NCBI GenBank assembly: GCA_947497295.1
Contig: CANMFU010000010.1
Span: forward strand, 42,876 to 106,875
Source: an uncultured Roseovarius sp.
GTDB taxonomy: Bacteria > Pseudomonadota > Alphaproteobacteria > Rhodobacterales > Rhodobacteraceae
Reading direction: 5' to 3'
DNA: 64,000 nucleotides
A program made the position numbers and the translations under genes. The notes below the pieces were generated by a model that saw only the letters and a list, made by a program, of their open reading frames with translations, was not told where the DNA came from and did no database searches. Of this stretch, positions 18,802 to 28,024 are shown piece by piece (the first letter of the stretch is position 1; every line of letters starts with the position of its first letter).

Positions 18802-19447
18802 GGTCAACTCCTGTTGGTGTTTTTTTATAGATGATTGTCGCGTTAGTACGGATCAGTTCCTGAGAGATCAGTCAATAAAGGTCCGTTCTAGGTGATTGCT
18901 GTTCTGATTAGACTTCAGGGCATATCATTAGATCTCGTTGATCTCAAATACCCACTCATCCGGCGCGATCCGATTTACGATCAGCCGCTTGATCCGATCG
19001 TCGATGTGGCCCGGGTCGACAATACCGCAGCGCGTCAGCGCGCGCCGATGCGTCGATCTGCTCGTACAGATATTCCGACACCAAGGCTGAGGCCGCAGGC
19101 TTGCGCTCGCGCCGCATCAATGCGCCGGGCTGCACGTCGTGCAAGTGGCGGGGACGGGGGAATGGGACGGACACAGCATAACCTGCGTAAGTTAGCCCGC
19201 GTTCAACGCGTCACAAACGACGATATGAATGGGGTGCCGAAATGACAGGACAGCCACTCTTGTTTGCCGACACAACGCTCTCATCGGTGATATTGGCGCG
19301 CCGACGCGATTATGCGGATGCGGCTGACGGACTCGCGAATTGGCAGACTAAAAGCCACGAGCGTTGCCCGATTTATCTGCGCCGCCCCAGTGGCGGCACG
19401 GTGCGTTTCCCTGCATATTGAAGATGTCCCTTTAAGGAGCCGTGCCG
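18802..19447. other. intergenic region upstream of choX and of the GH25 gene
   Basis: It carries the choX promoter side (minus), including two direct repeats GATCAGT at 18851 and 18866. No gene is supported in the rest; the minus frame near 18917-19174 reads coherently in places but matches no family known to me. Confidence 0.4.
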
Positions 19448-20218
19448 ATGATCCGCCAAACTCTGATTCTTTCTTTCCTGATGCTTGCTGCCTGCGCCTC
19501 ACACCAGCCGCCCGTCCACGTTGGCGCCACAAATGGATTCGGCGAACGCGCGCCCGTCGACTGGCAGCATGGGCATACGCCGCACCGATACGATGTTCAC
19601 GGCATTGATGTTGCGCGGTTTCAGGACAGCGTCGATTGGCATGCGGCGCGTGACGCAGGTGTTCAGTTTGCCTTTATCAAAGCGACCGAGGGCGGCGACA
19701 TGCTTGATCCGCGATTTGGCGATCATTGGCGCGGCGCGCGCAGCGCGTCCATTCCCCGAGGCGCATATCACTTCTTTTATTTCTGCACCTCTGCCGCAGA
19801 TCAAGCGCGCTGGTTTGTCCGCAATGTCCCGCGCGAAGCAGGAACTCTGCCTCCGGTCCTGGACATGGAGTGGAACGCATTCTCGCCCACCTGTCGCAAG
19901 CGGCCCTCTGGCGACATCGTGCGGCGCGAGGCCAAGGTGTTTCTCGATGCGCTGGAGCGTCATTACGGACAGCGCCCGATTGTTTACACAACGCCCGAAT
20001 TCTATCGTGTGAACGATATGCAACAGATGACGAGCGAAGAGTTCTGGCTTCGCTCGACCGCAAAACACCCGCGCGACGCCTATCCCAGACAACACTGGAG
20101 CTTTTGGCAATATACCGGCACTGGCACCGTGCCGGGCATCAATGGAGATGTCGATCTGAACGCATTTTCGGGCGGGCTGCCGGAATGGAACCGCTGGCTG
20201 GCGGTCCGGCGTCAATAA
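19448..20218 (+). CDS. GH25 (Chalaropsis-type) lysozyme-like lipoprotein
   Basis: 256 residues. Signal LSFLMLAAC gives a lipobox with Cys16, so the protein is probably a lipoprotein. The GH25 fold is shown by HGIDVARFQDSVDW (Asp54), FAFIKATEGGDMLDPRF, GAYHFFYF and the catalytic pair in PPVLDMEW (Asp139, Glu141), ending FWQYTGTGTVPGINGDVDLNAF. Such enzymes cut the MurNAc-GlcNAc bond of peptidoglycan. ATG 19448 has AAGGAG 9 bases upstream. It stands alone next to decayed genes. Confidence 0.88.
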   Translation: MIRQTLILSFLMLAACASHQPPVHVGATNGFGERAPVDWQHGHTPHRYDVHGIDVARFQDSVDWHAARDAGVQFAFIKATEGGDMLDPRFGDHWRGARSASIPRGAYHFFYFCTSAADQARWFVRNVPREAGTLPPVLDMEWNAFSPTCRKRPSGDIVRREAKVFLDALERHYGQRPIVYTTPEFYRVNDMQQMTSEEFWLRSTAKHPRDAYPRQHWSFWQYTGTGTVPGINGDVDLNAFSGGLPEWNRWLAVRRQ

Positions 20219-20282
20219 TTCAGTTCAAGATATGGACCGAAACAGGATTTGAATGTTTTAATAACGCAGTTTGTGGCGGCGG

Positions 20283-20720
20283 AGAACAGGGTAGAGGACG
20301 CGTGTTCCAGAAAGGAACGTTTAAGAGAAATTGCGGCAATGCAACCGCTTTCAATGACTACATTGCCCAGCTGGCTAAACTGGATTCGAACGGAGACCGG
20401 GAATTGAAGTAGTCGATGCCGCCTACAGCGATCTGCGTGTCTGGCGAGGCCTCGATCAGGACGGCGTTTCCGAAGAGGGTGACTTTCAAGGCTTCGCGGA
20501 TGTTGGCATCGCGCCCATTGATCTTGATGCAGCTGAAGTGAGCGAAACCTATTGGGAACATTTGGTATCTTATCGCAGTTCTGTGGCGTTCAGCGACGGC
20601 ACAGTCGGCCTGATCGAAGATATCCAGTTCCAGAACGATCTGCGCAGTTGTGTCGCGCTCCTGCCGGACCATTATGAGTATCATTCCGACGCGTTGGTGA
20701 TGCCGGTTCTTTTTGAGTAA
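20283..20720 (+). pseudogene. remnant of a large calcium-binding (RTX/hemolysin-like) protein
   Basis: Frame 1 gives LAKLDSNGDRELK and, after a frameshift near 20400, DAAYSDLRVWRGLDQDGVSEEGDF, IDLDAAEVSE, SSVAFSDGTVGLIEDIQF and CVALLPDHYEYHSDALVMPVLFE. The LDSNGD...DAAYxDLRVWxDLDxDGVSExGE pattern recurs in very large secreted RTX-type proteins of Rhodobacteraceae. Start and the bulk of such a protein (normally thousands of residues) are missing, so this is a 3'-type fragment. Confidence 0.6.
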
Positions 20721-21029
20721 AACAGGAGATCGGACAGTTTCGGTATCGGTCGTGAAATCTTACGGCGCGTCAATGAGGCATCTGGCCGTTCAATCGCACT
20801 TGGCTTTAATGACGGACATAAGAAACACGATGACAGCCATCTGACTGGTGATGCCCAAGCTTTTGTCGCCAAAATGCGCCAAGAGCAGATTATTCATCAG
20901 CAACGTTTCTAGCGCCTATGTTTGTCCGCTGAGCTGACTCCGTCAGGAAATACCGAAGCCCACCGCTCAAGGATCGCCGATATAGTGCCGCCAAGTCGAC
21001 AAGAAGAAGCTGTTTCTGCATATCCAGAG
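20721..21029. other. decayed DNA between two pseudogenes
   Basis: A plus frame reads SFGIGREILRRVNEASGRSI and ends at a stop at 20910-20912. It looks like once-coding sequence, but I recognise no family. Confidence 0.35.
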
Positions 21030-21525
21030 TGCGTCTGTTCGAAGTAGCGACCCGGCGCGCAGGGTTGGTGCTGTCTGCCACGGAAGGCAATAGCGATACT
21101 AGCGATCTGTCAATCGTCTGTCGCCTACGCTATGGCGGCTTTGCCTCAAACAGGTGGGACGCGTTTCTTGGCGCGGGTCCTGGGTATCGCATCATCAACG
21201 TCAGGAAAACAGCCTGGCGCGTTCAGGCAGGCCCGGCATGCGCTACATCGAGGACCAGTTCGGTAGCGATGACACCGAACTCGGCGGCATCGCGTCCTTG
21301 CGCCTCTACCAGAAAATTAACGAGTACACATTCCTGCCGAACGACATAGACGTCCTGTTTTCGGACAATCACACGCTCGCCGTGAACGATCTGGGTGTGA
21401 CATTAAACTGCCCAAGTGACTGGCCACTCGCACCAGCTTGGGAGCCGAGTGGAACAGCGATCCCCTGCCGGGTCGCGGTGACACCGATACGTCGCTTAAC
21501 GTGGCTCTCATCATCGGTTTCTGAT
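21030..21525 (+). pseudogene. DUF481 (YdiY-like) outer-membrane protein, frameshifted
   Basis: Frame one: RRAGLVLSATEGNSDTSDLSI and LRYGGF..RWDAFLGAG; other frames continue INVRKTAWRVQAGP, RYIEDQFGSDDTELGGIAS, RLYQKINEYTFL, NDIDVLFSD, LAVNDLGV and a terminal SLNVALIIGF. This is the order of the DUF481 salt-induced outer-membrane beta-barrel. At least two frameshifts and no N-terminal signal peptide make it a pseudogene. Confidence 0.7.
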
Positions 21526-21825
21526 CAGCAAGCCGATTGCATAAGATGTCAGGGAGACAGGGAAGCCTTCCCGTTTTTCGCGTATGCTCTCCGGATTATT
21601 CGGACCACTTCACTTGTCTGATCACGGTTCAGATTTGGCTGTCTCTGATCGGGCCTTTGTTGCTGCGCACCGACCAAGCTTCGTAGAAGGGTTAGCGCCC
21701 GTGCCTTTAGATAGAAGGGCTCGTCTGCATCTGACACCGCTGTCGATGGTGCGCTGCGACACCGTGTCCATCGACTATTTATCAGCCTCGTGATTAAATT
21801 CGCCCAGCAACCTATGAGGCCAGCC

Positions 21826-22203
21826 ATGTCATCACGATCCGATTTGCCTTTGGTATATTCCTGCTCCGGCTGTTCCAGCGCCGCGCAAATGGCAAATCAC
21901 CTTGCGATCGGGCTGGACCGGCGCGGTTTGGCCGAAATGTCATGCATTGCCGGCGTGGGTGGCGACGTTCCCAAACTGGTGCGCGTGGCCAAGTCTGGAC
22001 GCCCTATAATTGGCATCGATGGTTGCGCACTTGCCTGCGTTCGCAACTGCCTGGCCCGCCACGGTGTCGAGCCGACAGAATACCACCTCCTGTCCGATCA
22101 TGGCGTCAGAAAACGCTACCAGACGGATTTCGATATCGACGAAGCCGAGCGTGTTCTGAACAAGATGGCAGAAGCTCTCGATCCGGAACCTGCTGTAAAA
22201 TAA
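21826..22203 (+). CDS. putative zinc-binding DGC-domain protein
   Basis: 125 residues. Cys-rich pattern: YSCSGCSSAAQMANHLA (Cys13, Cys16), EMSCIAGVGGDVPKLV, and IDGCALACVRNCLARHGV, which fits the DGC domain (PF08859), named for its conserved Asp-Gly-Cys and thought to bind metal. Several relatives lie near denitrification or redox genes; none is visible here. ATG 21826 is chosen; ATG 21814 would add four residues. Unlike both flanks it is intact, so it is probably under selection. Confidence 0.75.
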   Translation: MSSRSDLPLVYSCSGCSSAAQMANHLAIGLDRRGLAEMSCIAGVGGDVPKLVRVAKSGRPIIGIDGCALACVRNCLARHGVEPTEYHLLSDHGVRKRYQTDFDIDEAERVLNKMAEALDPEPAVK

Positions 22204-23273
22204 CGGGTGTCAAATGCAGCGTTGATAGCGGGATGGGCTGCGATTGACGGCTACGCGCGCTGGTTGCTGACTGAACGACGGCTCATGCGTCCGCCCGCGT
22301 CCCGAGTAAGCCCCGTTGGCATACCATCAAAGCGCCTCCGGAGTGACACGGGGGGTGCTTTTGCGCCATCGCAAATATCATTATTCCTGGTGCGGCTTGT
22401 TTTGGCATCCGGCGTGATATCGCGACGTTCAGTCGCCTGACGCACCTGTTGCGCCGAGCCTGTAACGCCTTTCATGCGAACAGCATTGGGTCCGTCGCAA
22501 CAGGTGGCTGGCAACGATGAATTCCCGAAGCGACGACTGGCTTACGTCCTAACAGGGAAATTTCTCCAACGTTCGCGTGTTTCATTCCGGAATGGAGCTA
22601 TATCGCGGGATTGCGGAGGCGATTCTGCAGCGGATCAACGCCCGCAGCACGGTCTCTGCCAGTGATCTTGCCAGTGGTTCGGCGCGGCTATCGGTGCGGA
22701 TGTACAGGCTGCGACGTTGGCGTCACTGCATTATATCGAAGGTTATGCCGGTCTGATCCGAAACAGGATGTTCGGCCCCGGTCATATCGGTAATTCGGGC
22801 TGCCGCACGCTTTCGGCTAGCATTTGCCTCACGGTCTGCGCATGGTCAATTGAACGCTGGTTCAAGCTATACAGTGAGCATGGCCAAATTTTCGATCAGG
22901 ACTGCATATTTGAAAATAGTGTGCCTGCGTATGCACAGCGATATCGCCCGTCCACCCCATGATCGCCGCGTGTTCAAACACAGCTCCGCCAGTACCTATG
23001 GAATTTCTACCGCACTGCAGTGGCAAGCGATTGGACCTAATAATACCAAGACCTTGCGCTGATAGGTCGGCAGACCTGTTGCCTAGTTGAAGTATTGCCG
23101 ATTTCGGTTTCTTGCGCCTTCGATCAATCTGCCGCATTGAAGGTTTTTCGGAAAAGTTCGATCCCATTCTGGACATAAAACAGTCGATATCCCGGTCACA
23201 GTTCTTTTCATGTAGGTGTATTGGCGGTCAATCGGGCCAGATGACAACGATCAGGCCGCGACTGTTATCGTGT
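22204..23273. other. 1.07-kb stretch without a supported gene
   Basis: Only short frames on both strands. A frame near 22593 (MELYRGIAEAILQRINARS) looks protein-like for about 40 codons but is not recognised. The stretch may be old decayed coding DNA. Confidence 0.4.
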
Positions 23274-24926
23274 TCAGTTTCTGCATCCTTTGAGGAAACC
23301 GCCATCACAATGCGCTGCCAGTCGCGCGCTGTCTGCTTCGGTCCAGTTGTCCGGGTCTGTCACGGCGACCCATGGACGAACGTAATCAGGGCCATAATAG
23401 GCGTGGCCGTATCCCGCAGGCGCCGTGTTCGCCAGCGCCATATCGACGGCCAGTTGGAACTGCGTTACCACTGGCACGAATTTCATATGCGGCGAGACAT
23501 CAATCGCGGCAGGTTCGCGCATCCATTCCGGAGCGCGAAAAAAAGACGCCGGTTCGTAAAATACAATCGGATCGCTTGAGTATTGCAAATAAACCAGCCG
23601 CACATCGCCCCAGCCCGCTGGTCCGCCCGCGTCCTTGGTATGCGACGCAAAACGAACAATTCTGCCGTCACCGATCGTAGGCCGCACATAGGCGCTGGCG
23701 GGGTCTTTTTCCGTATAAACGCTTTTCCATCTTTCCGAGGGGAAGGGCGGACCGACCCAAAGTGCGCCATTGATCGGATCGTCCAGCAGGGGAAACAACC
23801 CAGTTCCATGCATCGACGACCACGCCCCAAGGCTGAGCCCGTGAATATACAGTTTCGGGCGCGATGATTTGGGCAAGGTCTTCCAATAGCCATGAACGGT
23901 TGAAATAAGGGCAATCGCCTGATCCAGACCCGAGCGCGATTCCAGTATCAGTGCCAATGGAGATTGCAGATAGGAATACTGAACGGCAATCGTGGCGATG
24001 TCGCCGCCATGCATGTATTCCACAGTATCAACGGCACCGGGGTCCAGCCATCCTGTACCGGTTGGCATGGCAACGATCAGAACCTTGCGATCAAACCCGC
24101 CGAGGCGCCGCAGCTCGGCCAACGCTGCATCCGCACGTTGTTGCGGCGTGTCTGCCTGCGCCAGCCCGGCATAAACGCGGATCGGTTGCAAGGCATCGCG
24201 CCCGGTGAAGTCTGCGATTGCCGCCGCGCTTGGGCCTTTGGTGACGTAGTCACGCCCTGGTTGCCCCATTGCGTCCCAATCGATCAAGGATCCGTGTCCT
24301 CCCGCGATCCCGTCAATCGCAGGGGCAGGGGGGGCGGTGTCGAACAGGTCCTGCGCGATGGTCACAGACTCATCCAGATTTGCGATGACCTTGTCCAGAA
24401 CGCCGTCACGGGTGGCGATCAAGATAATCAAAACAGTCAATAGAAAACCGGCGATATCAGCCGTGCGTGCGGGCATGAAGGTGTAGAGCCGCCGCCGCAG
24501 GTAATCAAAGCCGATGCGTACCAGGGCACCGGCCAGAAACAGGACACCAAACACGCCAAGGGCGACCAATACCATTTGCACGGTATGGCTGCTATCGACC
24601 AGATCCATTCCCATGCGCGAGCGGATGCCATTTTGCCAGTCGTTGGCTTGTCCAAGGCAGAAAACAAGAACAGTGAGAACAGGAACCGCCAGAAACACGT
24701 AAATAATCCGCGCTGCCCGGCCCGGAACGGCAGGGAGTTCCATCACCCACCAAAGAAACATGATGAACCGCCCGATCAAATAGCCAAGCGCCAGGACCAG
24801 CCCTCCCAGCGCGCCTTGGGCCAGCCATTCACGCGGAATAAGTGAGGGTGTCAACGACGCTGCAAAGAACAGCAGCCCCAGCAGCAGCGGCAATATCTTC
24901 GGGCCGGATAGGTTGTATATGCGCAT
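23274..24926 (-). CDS. membrane-anchored alpha/beta-hydrolase (Abhydrolase_9 family)
   Basis: 550 residues. The first 180 contain four to five membrane helices (PF15420-like N-terminal domain: FAASLTPSLIPRE); the C-terminal half is PF10081-like, with GTGWLDPGAVD (291-300), the nucleophile elbow GLSLGAW (Ser365), LWVGPPFPS and later ASFFRAPEWMREP and PVVTQFQLAVDM. Function is unverified; a lipid or ester hydrolase facing the periplasm or membrane is likely. Stand-alone gene. Confidence 0.8.
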   Translation of the reverse strand: MRIYNLSGPKILPLLLGLLFFAASLTPSLIPREWLAQGALGGLVLALGYLIGRFIMFLWWVMELPAVPGRAARIIYVFLAVPVLTVLVFCLGQANDWQNGIRSRMGMDLVDSSHTVQMVLVALGVFGVLFLAGALVRIGFDYLRRRLYTFMPARTADIAGFLLTVLIILIATRDGVLDKVIANLDESVTIAQDLFDTAPPAPAIDGIAGGHGSLIDWDAMGQPGRDYVTKGPSAAAIADFTGRDALQPIRVYAGLAQADTPQQRADAALAELRRLGGFDRKVLIVAMPTGTGWLDPGAVDTVEYMHGGDIATIAVQYSYLQSPLALILESRSGLDQAIALISTVHGYWKTLPKSSRPKLYIHGLSLGAWSSMHGTGLFPLLDDPINGALWVGPPFPSERWKSVYTEKDPASAYVRPTIGDGRIVRFASHTKDAGGPAGWGDVRLVYLQYSSDPIVFYEPASFFRAPEWMREPAAIDVSPHMKFVPVVTQFQLAVDMALANTAPAGYGHAYYGPDYVRPWVAVTDPDNWTEADSARLAAHCDGGFLKGCRN

Positions 24927-25023
24927 CGTGGGCCTTCACGTCTTTTGCCGGGTTGATGTCATGGGCGTGCCGGAAATGCCATTGCCCGGCCACTTGATGT
25001 CGCAAATCGCTACAGCCGTGCCA

Positions 25024-25055
25024 AAGAAAAAGGGCAGACCGCTTGGCCTGCCCTT
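25024..25055 (-). terminator. Rho-independent terminator of the IalB gene
   Basis: Read on the minus strand, AAGGGCAGGCC and GGTCTGCCCTT form a stem with one mismatch around AAGC and run into TTTCTTT. It lies 30 bases after the minus-strand IalB stop. Confidence 0.75.
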
Positions 25056-25084
25056 CAAATCCGGACCCGGACTAAATGTGTCGA

Positions 25085-25834
25085 TCACTCGACGAATTTA
25101 CCCACGGCCTCATACCCGGCGGTGAAGCCGCTTAGCGAGATGTTTATCGTAACCTTCTGGTCGGGCGCCTGCGCGGGCACCAATACCATCTGCGCCTTGG
25201 CGCCCTTCTTGAACGCCGCGATGTCCTGCTCGGTCAGGCCGATCTGAGCGACGCAGCCCGCCTCGGTGCAGACGCGGTAGGGATAGCTTTTGGCCGTGCC
25301 CCCATCGACGGACATCTTCAGCTCTTCGGTCAGCAGCGTGACCAGCGGAACGATCGCGGTTGCACCTGCGACGGCAGGCGCCTGGCCTTCGATGCGGAAA
25401 ATGCTGAATTCGGCTACAGGATTGCCGCCTTCTTCGCGCAGCAGCTGGTACAGCTGGCAGGGGTCGTCGCCTTCGTCATTGCGGAAGCAGCGCAGATTCC
25501 AGTCGCCGAACTTTTCCTTGATATAGACGGCAGGAGATGCGTCTGCGACCTCGGTTCCGGTCGTGAAGGCGCCGTCCTCTTCGGCAGGGGCCTCGGTGGC
25601 TGTCTCCGTGCCCGCATCGGCGGGCGCATCTGCCGGAGTATCTGTGGTTGCTTCGGTGGGTGCCGCCGCTGCGTCCGTGTCTGCAGCTGCGCCAGTATCG
25701 GGCGCTGTGTCTTCGGTCGCGGTCGCTGCGTCTTCGGCTGTCGCTGCATCGCCTGTAGCGGTGTCTTGTGCGAAAGCAGCACCGGCCAGACCAAGCGCGG
25801 CTGCGAAAGACAGAATGGAAAGTGAATTTTGCAT
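25085..25834 (-). CDS. invasion-associated locus B (IalB) family protein
   Basis: 249 residues. Signal peptide ending AGAAFAQ (about residue 23), then about 65 residues of Ala/Thr/Asp/Glu/Pro-rich low-complexity linker, then the IalB domain from about 105: YIKEKFGDWNLRCF, DPCQLYQLL, FSIFRIEG, VPLVTLLTEELKMSVDGG, YPYRVCTEAGCVAQIGL. The Cys pair spacing fits the family. IalB-like proteins are periplasmic; in Bartonella one is linked to invasion, but in free-living relatives the role is unknown. Monocistronic, with its own terminator. Confidence 0.85.
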   Translation of the reverse strand: MQNSLSILSFAAALGLAGAAFAQDTATGDAATAEDAATATEDTAPDTGAAADTDAAAAPTEATTDTPADAPADAGTETATEAPAEEDGAFTTGTEVADASPAVYIKEKFGDWNLRCFRNDEGDDPCQLYQLLREEGGNPVAEFSIFRIEGQAPAVAGATAIVPLVTLLTEELKMSVDGGTAKSYPYRVCTEAGCVAQIGLTEQDIAAFKKGAKAQMVLVPAQAPDQKVTINISLSGFTAGYEAVGKFVE

Positions 25835-26212
25835 GATTTACCTGTCATCATTGGAAGTTACATGACGATCTAACATGGCGTGCCGCCTCTGTCAGGATCA
25901 AATCGCAATGTCAGTCGTGCCACGTGGCGAATTTCCGCACGGCGCCGAGATACCCCGCCTAAGGCGTTTCACAAAAAAAACATGGCTCAGAGCGTCTTGC
26001 GAAACGTGCGCTGCATGTGAGCGCTGCACGTATTGCACTTGGAGTGAGGGTCTCACGCTCACGCCGAAACGCTTTAACTGCGCCGGACGCAGAAAAGGGG
26101 CCTTGCGACCCCCTTTCGTTTCTCCCTGCCGGACTTGGCCGACTTATGATTGAGGCAGACGCTACGGCAGCGACAATTCGCCGTCAACAGCCAAAATGCA
26201 CGTTTTTTTGAT
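25835..26212. other. upstream region of the IalB gene
   Basis: No gene supported. It must hold the minus-strand promoter of the IalB gene. A small palindrome CGCCTAAGGCG lies next to a run of eight A near 25960-25980. Confidence 0.4.
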
Positions 26213-26300
26213 GTAAAAAAGACCGCACCCGAGGGCGCGGCCAGTCTGACAGGGAGGAAGTTATTCCGGCGTCAGGAGGACATGAATTCCGGAATACGTT
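26213..26300 (-). ncRNA. probable trans-acting small RNA with CCUCCU/CCUCCC motifs
   Basis: On the minus strand: a hairpin with arms TATTCCGG/CCGGAATA (26289-26296 and 26262-26269) whose loop displays GTCCTCCTGA, a linker with CTTCCTCCCTG, then a GC stem (GGCCGCGCCC/GGGTGCGGTC, 26221-26242) followed by six T (26215-26220), a textbook Rho-independent terminator. No minus-strand gene lies upstream that this terminator could serve. Alphaproteobacterial small RNAs such as the CcsR/cuckoo group show anti-Shine-Dalgarno CCUCC motifs in loops. Identity is inferred; the 5' end and promoter were not located. Confidence 0.6.
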
Positions 26301-26376
26301 TGATACTGGCACGAAGAGGTTAAAAATGTATGGTCGCACGGCGCGCACCAATACGGACGCAATCGGAGACGGCATT

Positions 26377-27924
26377 TTGAGCAACGGCATTTTCATCGGC
26401 GGCGGCGGGCCGGATTACGCATTGGCGCAGACGTTATCGCTGAAATACGCCAACCGGCATGGCCTGATCGCGGGCGCCACCGGAACCGGCAAGACGGTGA
26501 CGCTTCAGATTCTGGCCGAGGGATTTTCAGCCGCTGGCGTGCCGGTCTTTTTGTCCGATGTGAAGGGCGATCTGTCGGGCCTTGCCGAGGCTGGCAGCGC
26601 TGATTTCAAACTGCACGAGGCGTTCAGCAGTCGCGCCGCCACCATCGGGCTGGAGGGTTACAGCTATGCCGCCTTTCCCGTCACGTTCTGGGATCTCTTC
26701 GGCGAACAGGGCCACCCAGTACGCACGACGCTGGCCGAAATGGGCCCGCTGCTGCTGAGCCGCCTGATGGAGCTGAGCGAGGCGCAGGAGGGCATCATGA
26801 ACATCGCCTTCCGTGTCGCGGACGAGGAGGGGATGCCGCTGCTGGATCTCAAGGATCTACAGGCGTTGCTGGTCTGGGTGGGCGAGAACCGCGCGGCCTT
26901 GTCGCTGCGTTATGGCAACGTGTCGGTGCAGTCGGTCGGGGCGATCCAGCGCCAGCTGATGGTGCTGGAAAATCAGGGCGGCACTCAGCTGTTCGGCGAA
27001 CCTGCACTGGACCTTGCGGACCTCATGCATGTCGGCACGGACGGGCGCGGCCAGATCAACATCCTCGCAGCTGACAAGCTGATGGGATCGCCGCGCCTTT
27101 ACGCTACCTTTCTGCTGTGGTTGCTGTCAGAGTTGTTCGAAACGCTCCCCGAGGTCGGCGATCCCGACAAGCCCAAGCTGGTGTTCTTCTTTGACGAGGC
27201 GCACCTGCTGTTCGACGATGCGCCAAAGGCGATGGTCGACAAGGTCGAGCAGGTCGCGCGTCTGATCCGCTCCAAGGGGGTCGGCGTCTATTTCATCACG
27301 CAGAACCCCGATGACGTGCCCGAAGACATTCTCGGCCAGTTGGGCAACCGCGTGCAGCATGCCCTGCGCGCCTTTACCGCGCGCGACCGCAAGGCGCTCA
27401 GCCGGGCGGCTGAGACCTATCGTCCGAACGCGCGGTTTTCGACCGTCGATGCCATCCGTGATGTCGGCGTGGGCGAGGCCGTGACATCCATGCTGGAGGA
27501 AAAGGGCGTGCCGGGCATTGTCGAGCGGACCCTGATCCGCCCGCCATCGTCCAAGCTTGGCCCGATTGATGACGCAGGCCGCCATGCCGCGATGCAAGCC
27601 TCGCCCGTGGCTGGCAAGTACGAGACGCTGATCGACCGCAAATCGGCCTATGAGATCCTCAAGGCCCGCGCCGAAACCGCCGCACAAGAGGCCGCGAAAG
27701 CTGAAGAAATCGCAGAAGATCAATCCGCCGCGCAGCGCGAATTCAACGCCGGGCGCCGATACACCGGTGCCCGCGTTGACCGTTCCACCGCAAAACCGCG
27801 CCGTGGCAGCATGGGCAGCGAGTTGGGCAAGGCTGTCGGTGATGCGGTTCTGCGCGAGATGAAAGGCACGACCGGGCGGCGCATTGTGCGCGGAATCCTT
27901 GGCGGGCTGTTCAAAGGCCGTTAA
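26377..27924 (+). CDS. HerA-like helicase / DUF853 ATPase
   Basis: 515 residues from TTG 26377, preferred because GGAG lies 8 bases upstream and the protein then begins MSNGIFIGGGG as relatives do; ATG 26326 would add 17 unconserved residues. Walker A GATGTGKT (33-40), Walker B LVFFFDEAHLLF, RSKGVGVYFITQNPDD (sensor) and LGNRVQHALRAFT mark the YjgR/DUF853 branch of HerA-FtsK ATPases. The C-terminus is Ala/Glu-rich, then basic with SMGSELGKAVG. Cellular role not established. A probable small RNA is divergent just upstream. Confidence 0.85.
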   Translation: MSNGIFIGGGGPDYALAQTLSLKYANRHGLIAGATGTGKTVTLQILAEGFSAAGVPVFLSDVKGDLSGLAEAGSADFKLHEAFSSRAATIGLEGYSYAAFPVTFWDLFGEQGHPVRTTLAEMGPLLLSRLMELSEAQEGIMNIAFRVADEEGMPLLDLKDLQALLVWVGENRAALSLRYGNVSVQSVGAIQRQLMVLENQGGTQLFGEPALDLADLMHVGTDGRGQINILAADKLMGSPRLYATFLLWLLSELFETLPEVGDPDKPKLVFFFDEAHLLFDDAPKAMVDKVEQVARLIRSKGVGVYFITQNPDDVPEDILGQLGNRVQHALRAFTARDRKALSRAAETYRPNARFSTVDAIRDVGVGEAVTSMLEEKGVPGIVERTLIRPPSSKLGPIDDAGRHAAMQASPVAGKYETLIDRKSAYEILKARAETAAQEAAKAEEIAEDQSAAQREFNAGRRYTGARVDRSTAKPRRGSMGSELGKAVGDAVLREMKGTTGRRIVRGILGGLFKGR

Positions 27925-28024
27925 ACCTGTCCAGACGGGGCAGGCGGCGCAACTGATCACTGGCAAAATCCAAGGCGCGCCGCTAACCTGTTGCCAAACG
28001 CGAAACAATCAGGAGGCCGCCGTC

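Noticed and set aside
26282..26323. 13-codon frame between the TATTCCGG arms as a leader peptide of the HerA-like gene
   Set aside because: AGGAGG is only two bases from the ATG, too close for initiation, and the same bases are better explained as the loop of the minus-strand small RNA.
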